64,000 nt of DNA from Schleiferiaceae bacterium (GTDB taxonomy: Bacteria; Bacteroidota; Bacteroidia; Flavobacteriales; Schleiferiaceae), in assembly GCA_018401735.1 (NCBI GenBank), contig JAGYKI010000001.1:186001-250000 (forward strand). Reading direction: 5' to 3'. Below the pieces are notes generated by a model, which did not search any database, had not been told where the DNA came from, and saw only the letters and a list, made by a program, of their open reading frames with translations. Made by a program: the position numbers and the translations under genes. The first letter of the stretch is position 1. Every line of letters starts with the position of its first letter. Below, piece after piece: positions 25,533 to 34,900 of the stretch.

Positions 25533-25559
25533 GCCACCCAGAAGGGTGGCTTTTTTTTT
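25533..25559 (+). terminator. Terminator of the PPIase gene
   Basis: GCCACCC and GGGTGGC form a perfect 7-bp stem around AGAA, followed by nine T residues. Confidence 0.9.
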
Positions 25560-25629
25560 GGAAAAAATCTACTCTTTTGCTCAAAGCGGAATAAGCTTAG
25601 TTATTTTTGTGTTCGTATAAAAAATTAGA

Positions 25630-27849
25630 ATGAAAAAAGTATATCTATTCCTACTCAGTCTTAGCATTTCTTTCAGTGCCTTAGCGCGCGAAGGAATGTG
25701 GCTGCCGCAGCTTTTAGCGCAGCTTAATTACTCAGAAATGCAACGCATGGGCTTGCAAATTAGCGCCGAGGATATTTACAGCGTAAATCAGTCTTCCCTT
25801 AAAGATGCAATCGTTCATTTTAATGGAGGCTGCACGGGCGAGCTAATTAGCAGTAAAGGATTATTGCTCACCAATCACCACTGTGGTTTCAGCATGATCC
25901 AATCGCATTCTACTTTAGAAAAAAACTATCTGAAAGATGGCTTTTGGGCGATGAATCTGAAGGAAGAACTTGCTAATCCAGGTGTATTTGCTTCGATCGT
26001 AAAATCATTAGAAGACGTTACTAATCAGGTATTGGAAGGGGTGGATCAGAACTTATCTGCCGAGGAGCGAGAAAAAGCCATGGCGGCCAATATTAGAACC
26101 ATTTTAGCCGCCGAAAAGGAGAAAAATCCCAAGTTAGATTTTGAAATTAAAGACTTTTTCTACGGTAATCAATACATCCTTATTAGCAAAGCCATTTACC
26201 GCGATGTGCGTTTGGTGGGAGCGCCTCCGAGTAGTATTGGAAAATATGGCGCAGATACCGACAATTGGGTTTGGCCTCGTCATACTGGCGATTTCTCAAT
26301 TTTTCGCGTGTACGCAGATGCGAATAATGAAGCTGCCGAATATGATCTTAACAATGTGCCTTATACGCCAAAACAGCATCTAAAAGTAAACATTGCGGGT
26401 ACTAATGACGGAGATTTCACCATGGTCTATGGTTATCCTGGTAGCACGCAGCAATATTTACCTGCTTCTGAGGTAAATAATATTATAAGTGAATACAACC
26501 CTTTTCGAATTTCCATTCGCGATGAAATTTTGGCAATTTTAGATGCGAAAATGCGTGTAGATGAGGCTACTCGTTTAAAATATGCAAGTAAATACGCGCG
26601 TATCAGCAACAGCTGGAAAAGATGGAAAGGAGAGATTATTGGCGTAGAGGCAACCAATGGAATTATTGAGAAGCGCAAAGAAGAAGTGCGTTTTACCAAG
26701 GCATCGCGCAAAATTCCCGCTATTGCCGAGTATGAGCACTTGGTACCAGAAATGGTTATTGCTTATGAAAGGCGCGTTCCGCTTTATTTAGAGCGCTATG
26801 CTTATATCGAAGTTGGATATTACGGCTTGGAAAGCTTCCGTCATTTATTGGCTTATTCTAAGTTGGTAGATTTAAAGGAGAAAAATGCTTTGGCAGATGA
26901 CTTACAAAAAGAAGGCGAGCGTTTGGCTTTGCGTTTAGAAGGTTTTAGGAAAGACTTTGATGCAGACCTGGAAGCTGAAGTGGCCCAAAAAATTCTACCT
27001 CTTTATTTGGATGCAATTGCAACGGATTTGCCCGAAATTATTGAGGAGCTAAAGTCGAAAGATGCCAAAGCAAGGGCTAAATATATTTCTAAGTTATTCG
27101 CTAAGAGTCCATTAGCGGATCAGGGTTTTAAAGATTTATTGGCTAATGATCCAGGGAAAGCGGCCAAGATGGTACTAAAATCAGAGGCTTACCAATTAAG
27201 TATGGCCATGTACAAGCACTTTATTTCTGTTTTAAATCCAGCTGTCGCTGACCAAGATGCCGAAATTGAAAAACTACAAGCCACTTATGTAAAGGCTTTA
27301 CAAATTGCTTTTCCAGAACAAGCTATGTATCCTGATGCGAATAGTACTTTAAGAGTATCTTACGGAACGGTAGAGCCTTATGAAGCGCGCGATGGAGTGG
27401 AATATGAAAGCCGTACTTATTTAGAAGGGGTATTGGAAAAATATGTGCCAGGAGACTATGAATTTGACCTTCCCTCTCGATTAATTGAATTGCATAATAG
27501 CAAGGATTATGGCCCTTATGGCGAGAATGGTAAAATGCCTGTTTGTTTCGTAGCTACCAATCACACTACTGGCGGTAACTCGGGTAGCCCTGTTTTGAAT
27601 GCTTACGGCGAGCTGATTGGTTTGAATTTCGACCGCGCTTGGGAAGGAGTAATGAGTGACATGTACTTTGATACCCGTCGTTGTCGCAATATTATGGTAG
27701 ATCTACGCTACGTTCTTTTTATCGTTGACAAATTTGCCGGAGCAGGCTATTTGGTCGAAGAAATGGATTTGGAAACAGAAAGCGTGGCTATGCGCATAGC
27801 TAAAGCAGAGGCTTTAAAAGCAGAGCAAGAAAAAGTATTGGCAGAATAG
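25630..27849 (+). CDS. S46-family dipeptidyl-peptidase, DPP11-like (Asp/Glu-specific)
   Basis: The 739-residue secreted serine peptidase has a signal peptide (MKKVYLFLLSLSISFSALA). The catalytic triad is visible: His in LLLTNHHCGF (83/84), Asp in the DTDNWVWPRHTGDF region, and Ser651 in GGNSGSP. The S46 family removes dipeptides from peptides in the periplasm. Residue 669 is Arg (NFDRAWEGV), the residue that in the characterised Porphyromonas DPP11 selects Asp/Glu at P1, whereas DPP7 has Gly there. The enzyme is therefore predicted to be DPP11-like. It is monocistronic, bounded by terminators on both sides. Confidence 0.93.
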   Translation: MKKVYLFLLSLSISFSALAREGMWLPQLLAQLNYSEMQRMGLQISAEDIYSVNQSSLKDAIVHFNGGCTGELISSKGLLLTNHHCGFSMIQSHSTLEKNYLKDGFWAMNLKEELANPGVFASIVKSLEDVTNQVLEGVDQNLSAEEREKAMAANIRTILAAEKEKNPKLDFEIKDFFYGNQYILISKAIYRDVRLVGAPPSSIGKYGADTDNWVWPRHTGDFSIFRVYADANNEAAEYDLNNVPYTPKQHLKVNIAGTNDGDFTMVYGYPGSTQQYLPASEVNNIISEYNPFRISIRDEILAILDAKMRVDEATRLKYASKYARISNSWKRWKGEIIGVEATNGIIEKRKEEVRFTKASRKIPAIAEYEHLVPEMVIAYERRVPLYLERYAYIEVGYYGLESFRHLLAYSKLVDLKEKNALADDLQKEGERLALRLEGFRKDFDADLEAEVAQKILPLYLDAIATDLPEIIEELKSKDAKARAKYISKLFAKSPLADQGFKDLLANDPGKAAKMVLKSEAYQLSMAMYKHFISVLNPAVADQDAEIEKLQATYVKALQIAFPEQAMYPDANSTLRVSYGTVEPYEARDGVEYESRTYLEGVLEKYVPGDYEFDLPSRLIELHNSKDYGPYGENGKMPVCFVATNHTTGGNSGSPVLNAYGELIGLNFDRAWEGVMSDMYFDTRRCRNIMVDLRYVLFIVDKFAGAGYLVEEMDLETESVAMRIAKAEALKAEQEKVLAE

Positions 27850-27900
27850 AATTCGAAATTTGGGCTGAGAAGCCTATTTCTAATCGAAATGTGATAAATA

Positions 27901-27937
27901 AAAAGCGGCTAGGTCTTTATACTAGCCGCTTTTTTTT
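27901..27937. terminator. Bidirectional terminator
   Basis: AAAAGCGGCTAG and CTAGCCGCTTTT pair perfectly around a 9-nt loop, with A-runs on one side and T-runs on the other. It separates the convergent peptidase and DsbA-like genes. Confidence 0.9.
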
Positions 27938-27944
27938 ATGCCTT

Positions 27945-28577
27945 TTAAGGACTAAGTAGATCCAAAAGGTTTTTTTCTAAGCTCTCATAGTCTTGGTAGC
28001 CACGCGCAATTAAATAGGCTTTATCCTTATCTTGAAATATTACTGCGGGAAAACCACTAATTCCCCATTTGCGAACAATGGCAAATTCTTCATTAACCAG
28101 TTCTAGGCGATCTTTATCTACCATTAATTTCATAAAGTCTTCGGCATTCATGCCAAAGTCTTCAGCACAGTGTCCATAGGTTTTAGCCGATGCAGGCTCC
28201 AGCCCTTCTTGGTAAAAAGCTTGCTGCATGCGTCTAGCAAATGGTAGGGCATTATCAGGCTGATAAGTTCGGAATGCTGCCAGCGCTAAAGCGCCCGGTA
28301 AAGAGCTTAAAAAAGCTTCTCCCTTTTCTTGTAAGGCATAAAATTCAGGACTAAATGGTTGTCCGCTCATTTCTTCAATGCGCTTAAATGTATTTACTAT
28401 TTCTGGAGATAAATCACCTATTGAACCTTCGCGGTCGCCGATTACCATCCCACCCGACATTACGCGAAAGTCGATCCGATCTTTATATTCTTCCTGCAAC
28501 TTTTGGATGTTGGCACTAAAGCCATAGCACCAACTGCAGAGAACGTCAAAAACATAGTATATAACAGGTCTTTCCAT
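27945..28577 (-). CDS. DsbA-family thioredoxin-like oxidoreductase (FrnE-like)
   Basis: The 210-residue protein has a thioredoxin-type active site CSWC at residues 14-17 and a cis-proline loop (GISGFPAVIF) near residue 175. The rest is the all-helical insertion of DsbA/FrnE proteins. No signal peptide is visible, so it is cytoplasmic like FrnE. It may form or reduce disulfides in stress; the substrate is unknown. It is transcribed alone, convergent with the S46 peptidase across a shared terminator. Confidence 0.88.
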   Translation of the reverse strand: MERPVIYYVFDVLCSWCYGFSANIQKLQEEYKDRIDFRVMSGGMVIGDREGSIGDLSPEIVNTFKRIEEMSGQPFSPEFYALQEKGEAFLSSLPGALALAAFRTYQPDNALPFARRMQQAFYQEGLEPASAKTYGHCAEDFGMNAEDFMKLMVDKDRLELVNEEFAIVRKWGISGFPAVIFQDKDKAYLIARGYQDYESLEKNLLDLLSP

Positions 28578-28650
28578 TATCTATTGAAAATTAGTGGTTT
28601 TGATTTCCTTATTGCTGATATTCAGTATTTACAAATATTAATATTTCTTG

Positions 28651-28658
28651 TATATTCG
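28651..28658 (+). promoter_or_regulatory. Probable -7 promoter box upstream of the structured leader
   Basis: TATATTCG in the context TTGTATATTCGC is the same variant -7 box as before the PPIase gene. It places the transcript start near 28664, about 115 nt before the first ORF. Confidence 0.45.
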
Positions 28659-28663
28659 CCTTA

Positions 28664-28750
28664 GGGAAAGCAAGAATTTGATCTTTAAATAAAGTCGCAA
28701 AGTACTAAAGTACGAGCAAAGCCATGAGGGTCTTTTCTTAAAAGAAATTA
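28664..28750 (+). ncRNA. Structured 5' leader, possible GEMM-like (cyclic dinucleotide) riboswitch
   Basis: The leader contains GCAAA, a small hairpin GTAC-TAAA-GTAC (28702-28713), then GAGCAAAGCC (28714-28723), then GAGGGTCT and a second hairpin TCTTTT-CTT-AAAAGA (28731-28745). This order recalls the c-di-GMP-I (GEMM) core: 'GCAAA', P2 hairpin with tetraloop, 'ACGCAAAGCC', 'GG(T)CT', P3. Differences are an extra base in ACGAGCAAAGCC, a TAAA loop instead of GNRA, and no convincing closing P1. A promoter just upstream and two ORFs just downstream make a regulatory leader plausible, but the ligand assignment is tentative. Confidence 0.3.
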
Positions 28751-28777
28751 GTTTTTAATTCTGTTAAAGGGCGGTAT

Positions 28778-28948
28778 ATGAAAGTAGCAAGTAGGCAAAT
28801 TAAGGGCTCATCAGACCTTGAATTCGGGCTCTATTTAGATTCTGAATTGATTATCAATCTGCATGGATATGAAAGGCTTACGGCCTTGGAAATCTTACAA
28901 AAGTCATTTATCCCTTCGGTTGAATTCTCAAATAAAATTCAATTTTAA
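28778..28948 (+). CDS. Small 56-residue protein of unknown function
   Basis: An ATG preceded by AAAGGG seven bases upstream opens a 56-codon frame beginning MKVASRQIKGSSDLEFGLYL and ending FSNKIQF. It has no signal peptide or membrane helix and has a mixed alpha/beta composition (SELIINLHGYERLTALEILQ). It lies between a structured leader and the hybrid histidine kinase gene on the same strand, 72 bp before the kinase ATG. It could be a regulatory partner of the kinase. I do not recognise a family, and at this length the coding call is uncertain. Confidence 0.45.
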   Translation: MKVASRQIKGSSDLEFGLYLDSELIINLHGYERLTALEILQKSFIPSVEFSNKIQF

Positions 28949-29020
28949 GGTTTCTTGCCGACAGCATCGGTTTTAAGCACAATCAAATACTAAACTAAGA
29001 TTTTGTCAAATTCTGCATCG

Positions 29021-30739
29021 ATGAGTGAAATCGAAGATTTAAATCGAGCTTTAGAGGAAGAACGAGCAAAAGTGTGGAAGCTAGAGAGGGATTATGCCCA
29101 AAGTAAAGCAGAACTTTCTCAGTGTAAGCGAGAACTACAATCATTAGATCAACGAGCAAATGAAAGGTTGAATGCCAGTATTTCAGCCTTGCGCCGCCAT
29201 CGTAATTTTTACGAAAGTATCCTCAATAATGTACCGGCGGAAATTGTGGTGGCCGACAAGCATTTTAAATTTATTTATATAAATCCTCAAGTTGAGGAGA
29301 AAGAAGAAATTCGTGATTACTTAGTAGGTCGCGATGATTTTGACTTTTGTAGAATTAAGAAAAGACCCATATCTATTGCCGAAAATAGGCAAAGCATGTT
29401 CCTACAGGTACAGAAAACCAAGACCTTAAGTGAATGGGTGGAAGAAGTAGGAGAAGGCGAAGAAAAAAAGTTTTACTTAAGAAAACTGCTACCACTTTTT
29501 GGGGAAGACGAAACAATTGAACTCTATATTGCCTACTCTTTAGAAATAACCGAAAGTGTTCAGTATCGGGAAGAATTGATTAATGCCCGTGATATAGCCC
29601 AAAAGGCAACCTTGGCAAAATCTGAATTTTTATCTAAAATTAGTCACGAGATACGCACTCCCCTAAACGCAATTATAGGTTTAACCAATATTCTCTTTCA
29701 GGAGGAACCTAAAACCGAGCAAGTTAATTACCTGCAGGCCATGAAGTTTTCCGCTGATACACTATTGGGTATCGTAAATGAAGTGCTGGACTTTTCTAAA
29801 ATAGAGGCGGGGAAATTAAGCTTTGAGCAAATTCCCTTTAATCTTGAACACTTGTTACGCGGTATAGAAAGAACTTTTAGCTTTAAGCTCAACGAGTTAG
29901 GCATTGAGTTTAAGATTGAAACAGAAGACGGGATTCCTCCATTTCTAATCGGAGACCGCGTAAAGCTAAACCAGATCTTTTTAAATTTAGTGGGTAATGC
30001 GGTTAAGTTCACAAGCCAGGGTGAAATTCTCATTGAAGCTGAAATTGAAGCGCAAGATGATAAGAGTATCGAAATCCTTTTTGCAGTAACCGATACTGGG
30101 GCAGGTATAGCAGCCGACAAATTGGAAACCGTATTTGAAAGTTTCACCCAAGAGGGCGATGATACTACCCGTAAATTTGGTGGTACGGGCCTAGGATTAA
30201 CTATCACCCGCAAATTTATTGAAGCCCAAGGTGGAAAAATCTGGCTCGAAAGTAAAGCAGGGGAGGGGAGTACCTTTTTCTTTAAGCTAACTTTTGGTTA
30301 TGAGTTTGAACCAAGAGTTGAAAAAGATAATGCACAATGGTCGAAAAATTTTGATAGCATAAGTAGCAAACGCTTATTGGTGGCAGAAGACAATTTGATG
30401 AATCAATTGGTTTTGCGTAAAATGCTCGAGCGTTGGAACCCTTCTATACTATTTGTGGAAAATGGCGCCGAAGCTCTTAATGCTTTGGAAACGGAAGCTT
30501 TCGACTTGGCCTTTTTTGATGTACAAATGCCTATTATGGATGGCATTACCGCGATAGAAATATGGCGTAAACGGGAGGCTCTTTTAATTAAAGATCCTAC
30601 TCCTGTTGTCGCTCTTACGGCAGATGCGTTTAAAGAGTCACGTGAACGAGTATTACAAGCAGGAATGAACGATTTTCTGAGTAAACCCATCGAACTCTCT
30701 GAGTTAAGAAGGGTACTCGCTAAGTTTTTAATCGATTAA
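29021..30739 (+). CDS. Hybrid sensor histidine kinase with C-terminal receiver
   Basis: From the ATG at 29021 the product is 572 residues; a TTG six codons earlier is also possible. Order of domains: a coiled coil (about 1-60), a PAS-like domain (about 65-180), HisKA with phosphorylatable His209 in SKISHEIRTPLNAIIGL, HATPase_c with the N box NQIFLNLVGNAVKFT, G1 VTDTGAGIA and G2 GGTGLGLTI, and a receiver domain with Asp500 in FFDVQMPIMDG. No membrane helix is present, so it senses a cytoplasmic signal. No output domain follows, so it probably feeds a phosphorelay. The kinase core is intact. Confidence 0.93.
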   Translation: MSEIEDLNRALEEERAKVWKLERDYAQSKAELSQCKRELQSLDQRANERLNASISALRRHRNFYESILNNVPAEIVVADKHFKFIYINPQVEEKEEIRDYLVGRDDFDFCRIKKRPISIAENRQSMFLQVQKTKTLSEWVEEVGEGEEKKFYLRKLLPLFGEDETIELYIAYSLEITESVQYREELINARDIAQKATLAKSEFLSKISHEIRTPLNAIIGLTNILFQEEPKTEQVNYLQAMKFSADTLLGIVNEVLDFSKIEAGKLSFEQIPFNLEHLLRGIERTFSFKLNELGIEFKIETEDGIPPFLIGDRVKLNQIFLNLVGNAVKFTSQGEILIEAEIEAQDDKSIEILFAVTDTGAGIAADKLETVFESFTQEGDDTTRKFGGTGLGLTITRKFIEAQGGKIWLESKAGEGSTFFFKLTFGYEFEPRVEKDNAQWSKNFDSISSKRLLVAEDNLMNQLVLRKMLERWNPSILFVENGAEALNALETEAFDLAFFDVQMPIMDGITAIEIWRKREALLIKDPTPVVALTADAFKESRERVLQAGMNDFLSKPIELSELRRVLAKFLID

Positions 30740-30743
30740 AAAA

Positions 30744-31466
30744 TTAACGAGCATCAATTATAAATATGCTTGGCTTTTTTTCTAAGTCGGGTTTGTTCTT
30801 TTTCCATTCTTGAATGGCCATTGATTTGATAAATTCGCTGGCTAAACTCACTTCCCGAGCAATGCATAATCGCGTTTGCGGCTGGCAATTATTCATCAAA
30901 TCATCAAATAGCTTGTCATTGCGGTAAGGAGTTTCCATAAAGATTTGACTTTGGCCTGTTTTACGACTAAGGCTTTCTAAATGCCTAATTTTCTTTTTTC
31001 TTTCCGCAGAATCCAATTCTAAATAGCCTACAAAAGCGAAATTTTGCCCATTCATTCCGCTAGCCATCATCGCCATAAAGATGGAGGACGGTCCTACCAA
31101 AGGAACTACTCTAATGTGTTTGGAATACGCAATATTTACGATTTCGGCTCCAGGGTCTGCAATGCCAGGCGCTCCTGCTTCCGATATTACCCCCATGTGT
31201 TCACCTTTTAAACATGGTTCTAGATAGGAAGGATAGTCTAGGGGGTCGCTGAATTTATTAGTTACATAAAAAACCAAATCGCTTTGATTCTTAGCTGGAA
31301 ATACCCTTTTAATAAAGGCTCGAGCCGTTTTTTCGTTTTCAACAATATAATGATCGCAAAGATCTAAAACCTTTTTTACGGCTAAAGGCAAAACCTCTAA
31401 AGGTTCTACTTCTCCCATTAAAGAGGGAATTAAATAAAGCTTTCCCGGCGAATCAGAGTGTTCCAT
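30744..31466 (-). CDS. SAM-dependent methyltransferase, RsmI/tetrapyrrole-methylase family
   Basis: The 240-residue protein starts GKLYLIPSLMGE and contains GVISEAGAPGIADPGAEIV, the glycine-rich loop of the RsmI (16S rRNA cytidine-2'-O-methylase) branch of tetrapyrrole methylases, and VPLVGPSSIFMAMMASGMNG. The phylum often carries this shorter RsmI paralogue in addition to true RsmI, so a ribosomal-RNA target is likely but not certain. It overlaps the upstream phosphatase gene by 14 bp. Confidence 0.85.
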   Translation of the reverse strand: MEHSDSPGKLYLIPSLMGEVEPLEVLPLAVKKVLDLCDHYIVENEKTARAFIKRVFPAKNQSDLVFYVTNKFSDPLDYPSYLEPCLKGEHMGVISEAGAPGIADPGAEIVNIAYSKHIRVVPLVGPSSIFMAMMASGMNGQNFAFVGYLELDSAERKKKIRHLESLSRKTGQSQIFMETPYRNDKLFDDLMNNCQPQTRLCIAREVSLASEFIKSMAIQEWKKNKPDLEKKPSIFIIDAR

Positions 31467-31917
31467 TATCTATTTTTTCTGCTATAATTTGGGTGGATGC
31501 GTCCAGTAAACGATAAACTTGCTCAAAGCCTTCTTCACCGCCATAATAAGGGTCAGGCACATCTTGATTACCATGGGGACTAATTTGGTTAAGAATGAGA
31601 TCTACCTTATCAAGATCGTTTTGATTACGAGCGAGCGTTTTTACATTATGAAGATTTGAATGATCCATTACAAATATATAATCAAAGGTATCAAAGTCTT
31701 CAACGCTAAACTTACGTCCTACAAATTTGCTGATATCTAATCCTTTTTTACGAGCGTGCATTATAGTTCGGATATCGGGCGCTTCGCCAATATGATAGGC
31801 TGCGGTTCCTGCACTATCTACCTCCACCATTTTAGGATTAACCTTAGTCCGCAGTAATCCCTCGGCTAAGGGGGAACGACAGATATTTCCTAAACAAACC
31901 ATCAATATTTTTTTCAC
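31453..31917 (-). CDS. Low-molecular-weight protein-tyrosine phosphatase
   Basis: This 154-residue enzyme has the CX5R P-loop at residues 8-14 (VCLGNICRSP) and the general-acid loop VPDPYYGG near residue 120. Both match active LMW-PTPs, which dephosphorylate Tyr residues through a cysteinyl-phosphate. It is coupled to the methyltransferase gene by a 14-bp overlap. It starts 24 bp after the end of the multi-PAS gene. Confidence 0.92.
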   Translation of the reverse strand: MKKILMVCLGNICRSPLAEGLLRTKVNPKMVEVDSAGTAAYHIGEAPDIRTIMHARKKGLDISKFVGRKFSVEDFDTFDYIFVMDHSNLHNVKTLARNQNDLDKVDLILNQISPHGNQDVPDPYYGGEEGFEQVYRLLDASTQIIAEKIDNGTL

Positions 31918-31940
31918 AAGAATTACTTTAGGTTTTCAAT

Positions 31941-34900
31941 TTAGTCAGAATCTTTGAAGTAAAAGGATAGAAGCATTCCAAAATTATCTTTCGGCTGAAG
32001 CTTTAGTTCACCTCCGTATTTTTGTAGCTGACCTTTAATGAGATCCATACTTTCAGAAAAGCTAAAGAGTAAAGAAGAGTCTATGTAAGGAGAATGTTTT
32101 TTCATTTTCCTTAAGACCATAGGCAGATCAAGTTCAATTATTTTAAAGGAAGCTTCTTTACGGCTATTTATGAATAAATCTATGCCTTCTGATTTATTTT
32201 CAGCCAAGGCCTGCGCAAAAATGGTGTAAAAGGCGTCTTCTAAATAAGCGGGGAAATAACGCACAGTGAAAAACGGGTCTCCTTGATATTCAATATTTGC
32301 AAGCTTAACGATAATGTCGTTCGCCAACAATTTTTTGGCTTTTTCTACAAATTCGGCTACATTCAGCTCGTCTAAATTTTCAGGGTCTTGACTTTCTGCT
32401 TTTAACATAGACTGTAAGCTAGCTAAGGATGCGCTTAAGCTGCGAGTGGTTTCGTTTAAGATCTTAACCAATTCGGATTGAATCATTTGGTGGTTACTTC
32501 TTTTTAGTTCATTAGCTAAAGCCTCAATGTTTTGGCAATGGGCTAAAAAACTATGCGAGGTAATATGGGCAAATGATTTTAAGCGGTTATTTTGCTCATT
32601 GATCAGCCTTAAATTTTGCTGAGCTTGTTTGTTCTGTTTTCGCTTATTTGAGATGTCGATAGCAATAAAAATATAGTTTTGTAGCAAACCATCAGAATTG
32701 TAAACAGGCGTAATGTTTAAGTCTAGCCAAAACTTTTTACCAAGTTTATGCCTGCCTTTGCGCTCAAGCTTTAGGAACTTGCCTTTCACAATTTCTGTTT
32801 CTAAGTCTTGTGCAACCTTTTTTGAAAAAAGTTTAGTGCTTATTACTTCATTAAGGGTCTCTGGCAGTGTAAATCCACTCAAGTTTTCGAAGCTTTTATT
32901 GACCCAAATAACCGCGAGTTTGTCATCGGTAATGATGACTGCATTTTCTGTTTTATTGGCAACTAAAGAAAGTCTTCTGAGCTCTTCCTCATTTTGATGT
33001 TCTTTTTCAATATCACGGATATTTATAAAGGCCTTTAGTCCTTGATCCGTTTGCTCTATCTTGCCGTTTGCTTCCACCCAACGAGTAGAGCCATTTTTGT
33101 GTAAACCTCTAAAAATAGATCGTGTTACTTTACCAATTTGACCGTCCGCCTCAGAGTAGGCTTTTAATACGGTTTCGTGATCATCAGGGTGAATGAGATC
33201 GAAATTATGCAAGCCAATAACTTCGGAAGGCTGGTAGCCCAGAAGTTTCGAAATATTGGGTGAAACGTACTCGTAAATAGACTGTTCATTAAGAGTAACG
33301 AAAACATCGCTCGACTTTTCTATATAGCTTCTGAAGCGATTTTCCGCAGCTTTTAAAGCCACGCTGGACTCTATGATTGGTGATAAATCTAAAATGTGCA
33401 TCCAAGCACTTTGTTCATTATTTTCTTCTTCCGTAGTAAAAGAAGAGAGGGCTACATTAATAATGCTTTGATCTTTACGAATAAAGTTTAATTGAAAACT
33501 AATTGCACCTACACTTTTCCTTAAGATATCCATTTCTTGATAAAAGAAATCCTTACTTTCTTCGGGAATAAGATCCAGGAGCGACATTTTTAATAATTCT
33601 TCGCGACGGTAGCCCAATATATTTAGCAAAGCTTGGTTGCCGTCTAAGCATTGAAAATCGTCTAACCTAATTAGGGAGACACCAATTAAAGACTCTTCGA
33701 AAAGGCGTCGAAACTTTTCCTCTTCTTTGCTTAATTGGTTTTCAAAGAGCTTAGCATTAGTATTATCGTGCATGGCACCGATAAGGCGATAAACACTACC
33801 GTCTTTATCCCGTAAAAGATAGCCCCGATCTTCGATGGCCGCAAAGTTTCCATTTTTTGATTGGAAGTCATAGCGGCAAGACCAAAAATTGTCATCACTT
33901 TTAAAGGCCCTTTCAAAACTTCTCTTAACGCGTTGCTGGTGTTTACTAGGGATTTTAGACATCCATTTGTCAACGGAATCAAGCTCTTCTGCTTTCCAGC
34001 CGAATTCGGCTTCTACATTTTCGCCCCATTCAATTATATTGGTATTGCAATCAAGATCCCAAAGAACATCTTTTGAGGCTCTACTGGCTAGCTCAAAGCG
34101 AAGCTTGCCTTCTTCTAAAGCAAGGCGACTTAGCTTTTCGGCATTAATGTCGCGAACGCTGGAAACAATACCATCGATACCAGGGGTATTGCGTCGATCG
34201 ACCACAATTGCTTCTATCCAAATATAGCTTCCGTTTTTGTGACGAATGCGGTGCTGGACGGTTGCTCTTTCCTTTTTGTATTCGCGCACTTCTGCTATTA
34301 CAGAATGACTTTTAACGGCATCTTCTGGCAAGGTGAAATCGGCGGTATCTAATCCGATTAAATCCTCTGGGCGATAGCCGGTAAGGCGAGTAATACCTGG
34401 ACTGGCGTATTTAATAATTCGTGAACTGTCGGAAATTAAGATAGCATCAAAACTATCTTCGAGTAGACTTGTAAAAGCGTTTACATTGGACTTGTAACTT
34501 TCTTCTAATTGACTTTTTTCGGGCCATAAGTTGAAATTAAAAGTGTGATAGGTTTTTCGCCCTTCAGTATGTATGGTTTTATCGAGGTAAACTCTATAAA
34601 TATCAACCTTTTTGGTAGAGCGCAAACTGAGCCATTGATGAATCTGTTCCAAGTTTAAAAGACCCTCTACTGGCTCAAAAGATTTTAACTCTCCAAAGCG
34701 AAACTTAATGGGAATATCCGAAAACTTAGTAAGCTTCTGTCCTTTAGGGAGATTAAAGAAATTGTAAATACACTTGTCGTTATAAATAATTGCTCCATTT
34801 TCATCACAAATCAGATGTAAATGCCTGGGCGCCTCCCTTGTTACACTATTTATCTGCAGAAGGTAAGGGTGAAGTAAATCGAGAATAAGTTTGGTATCAT

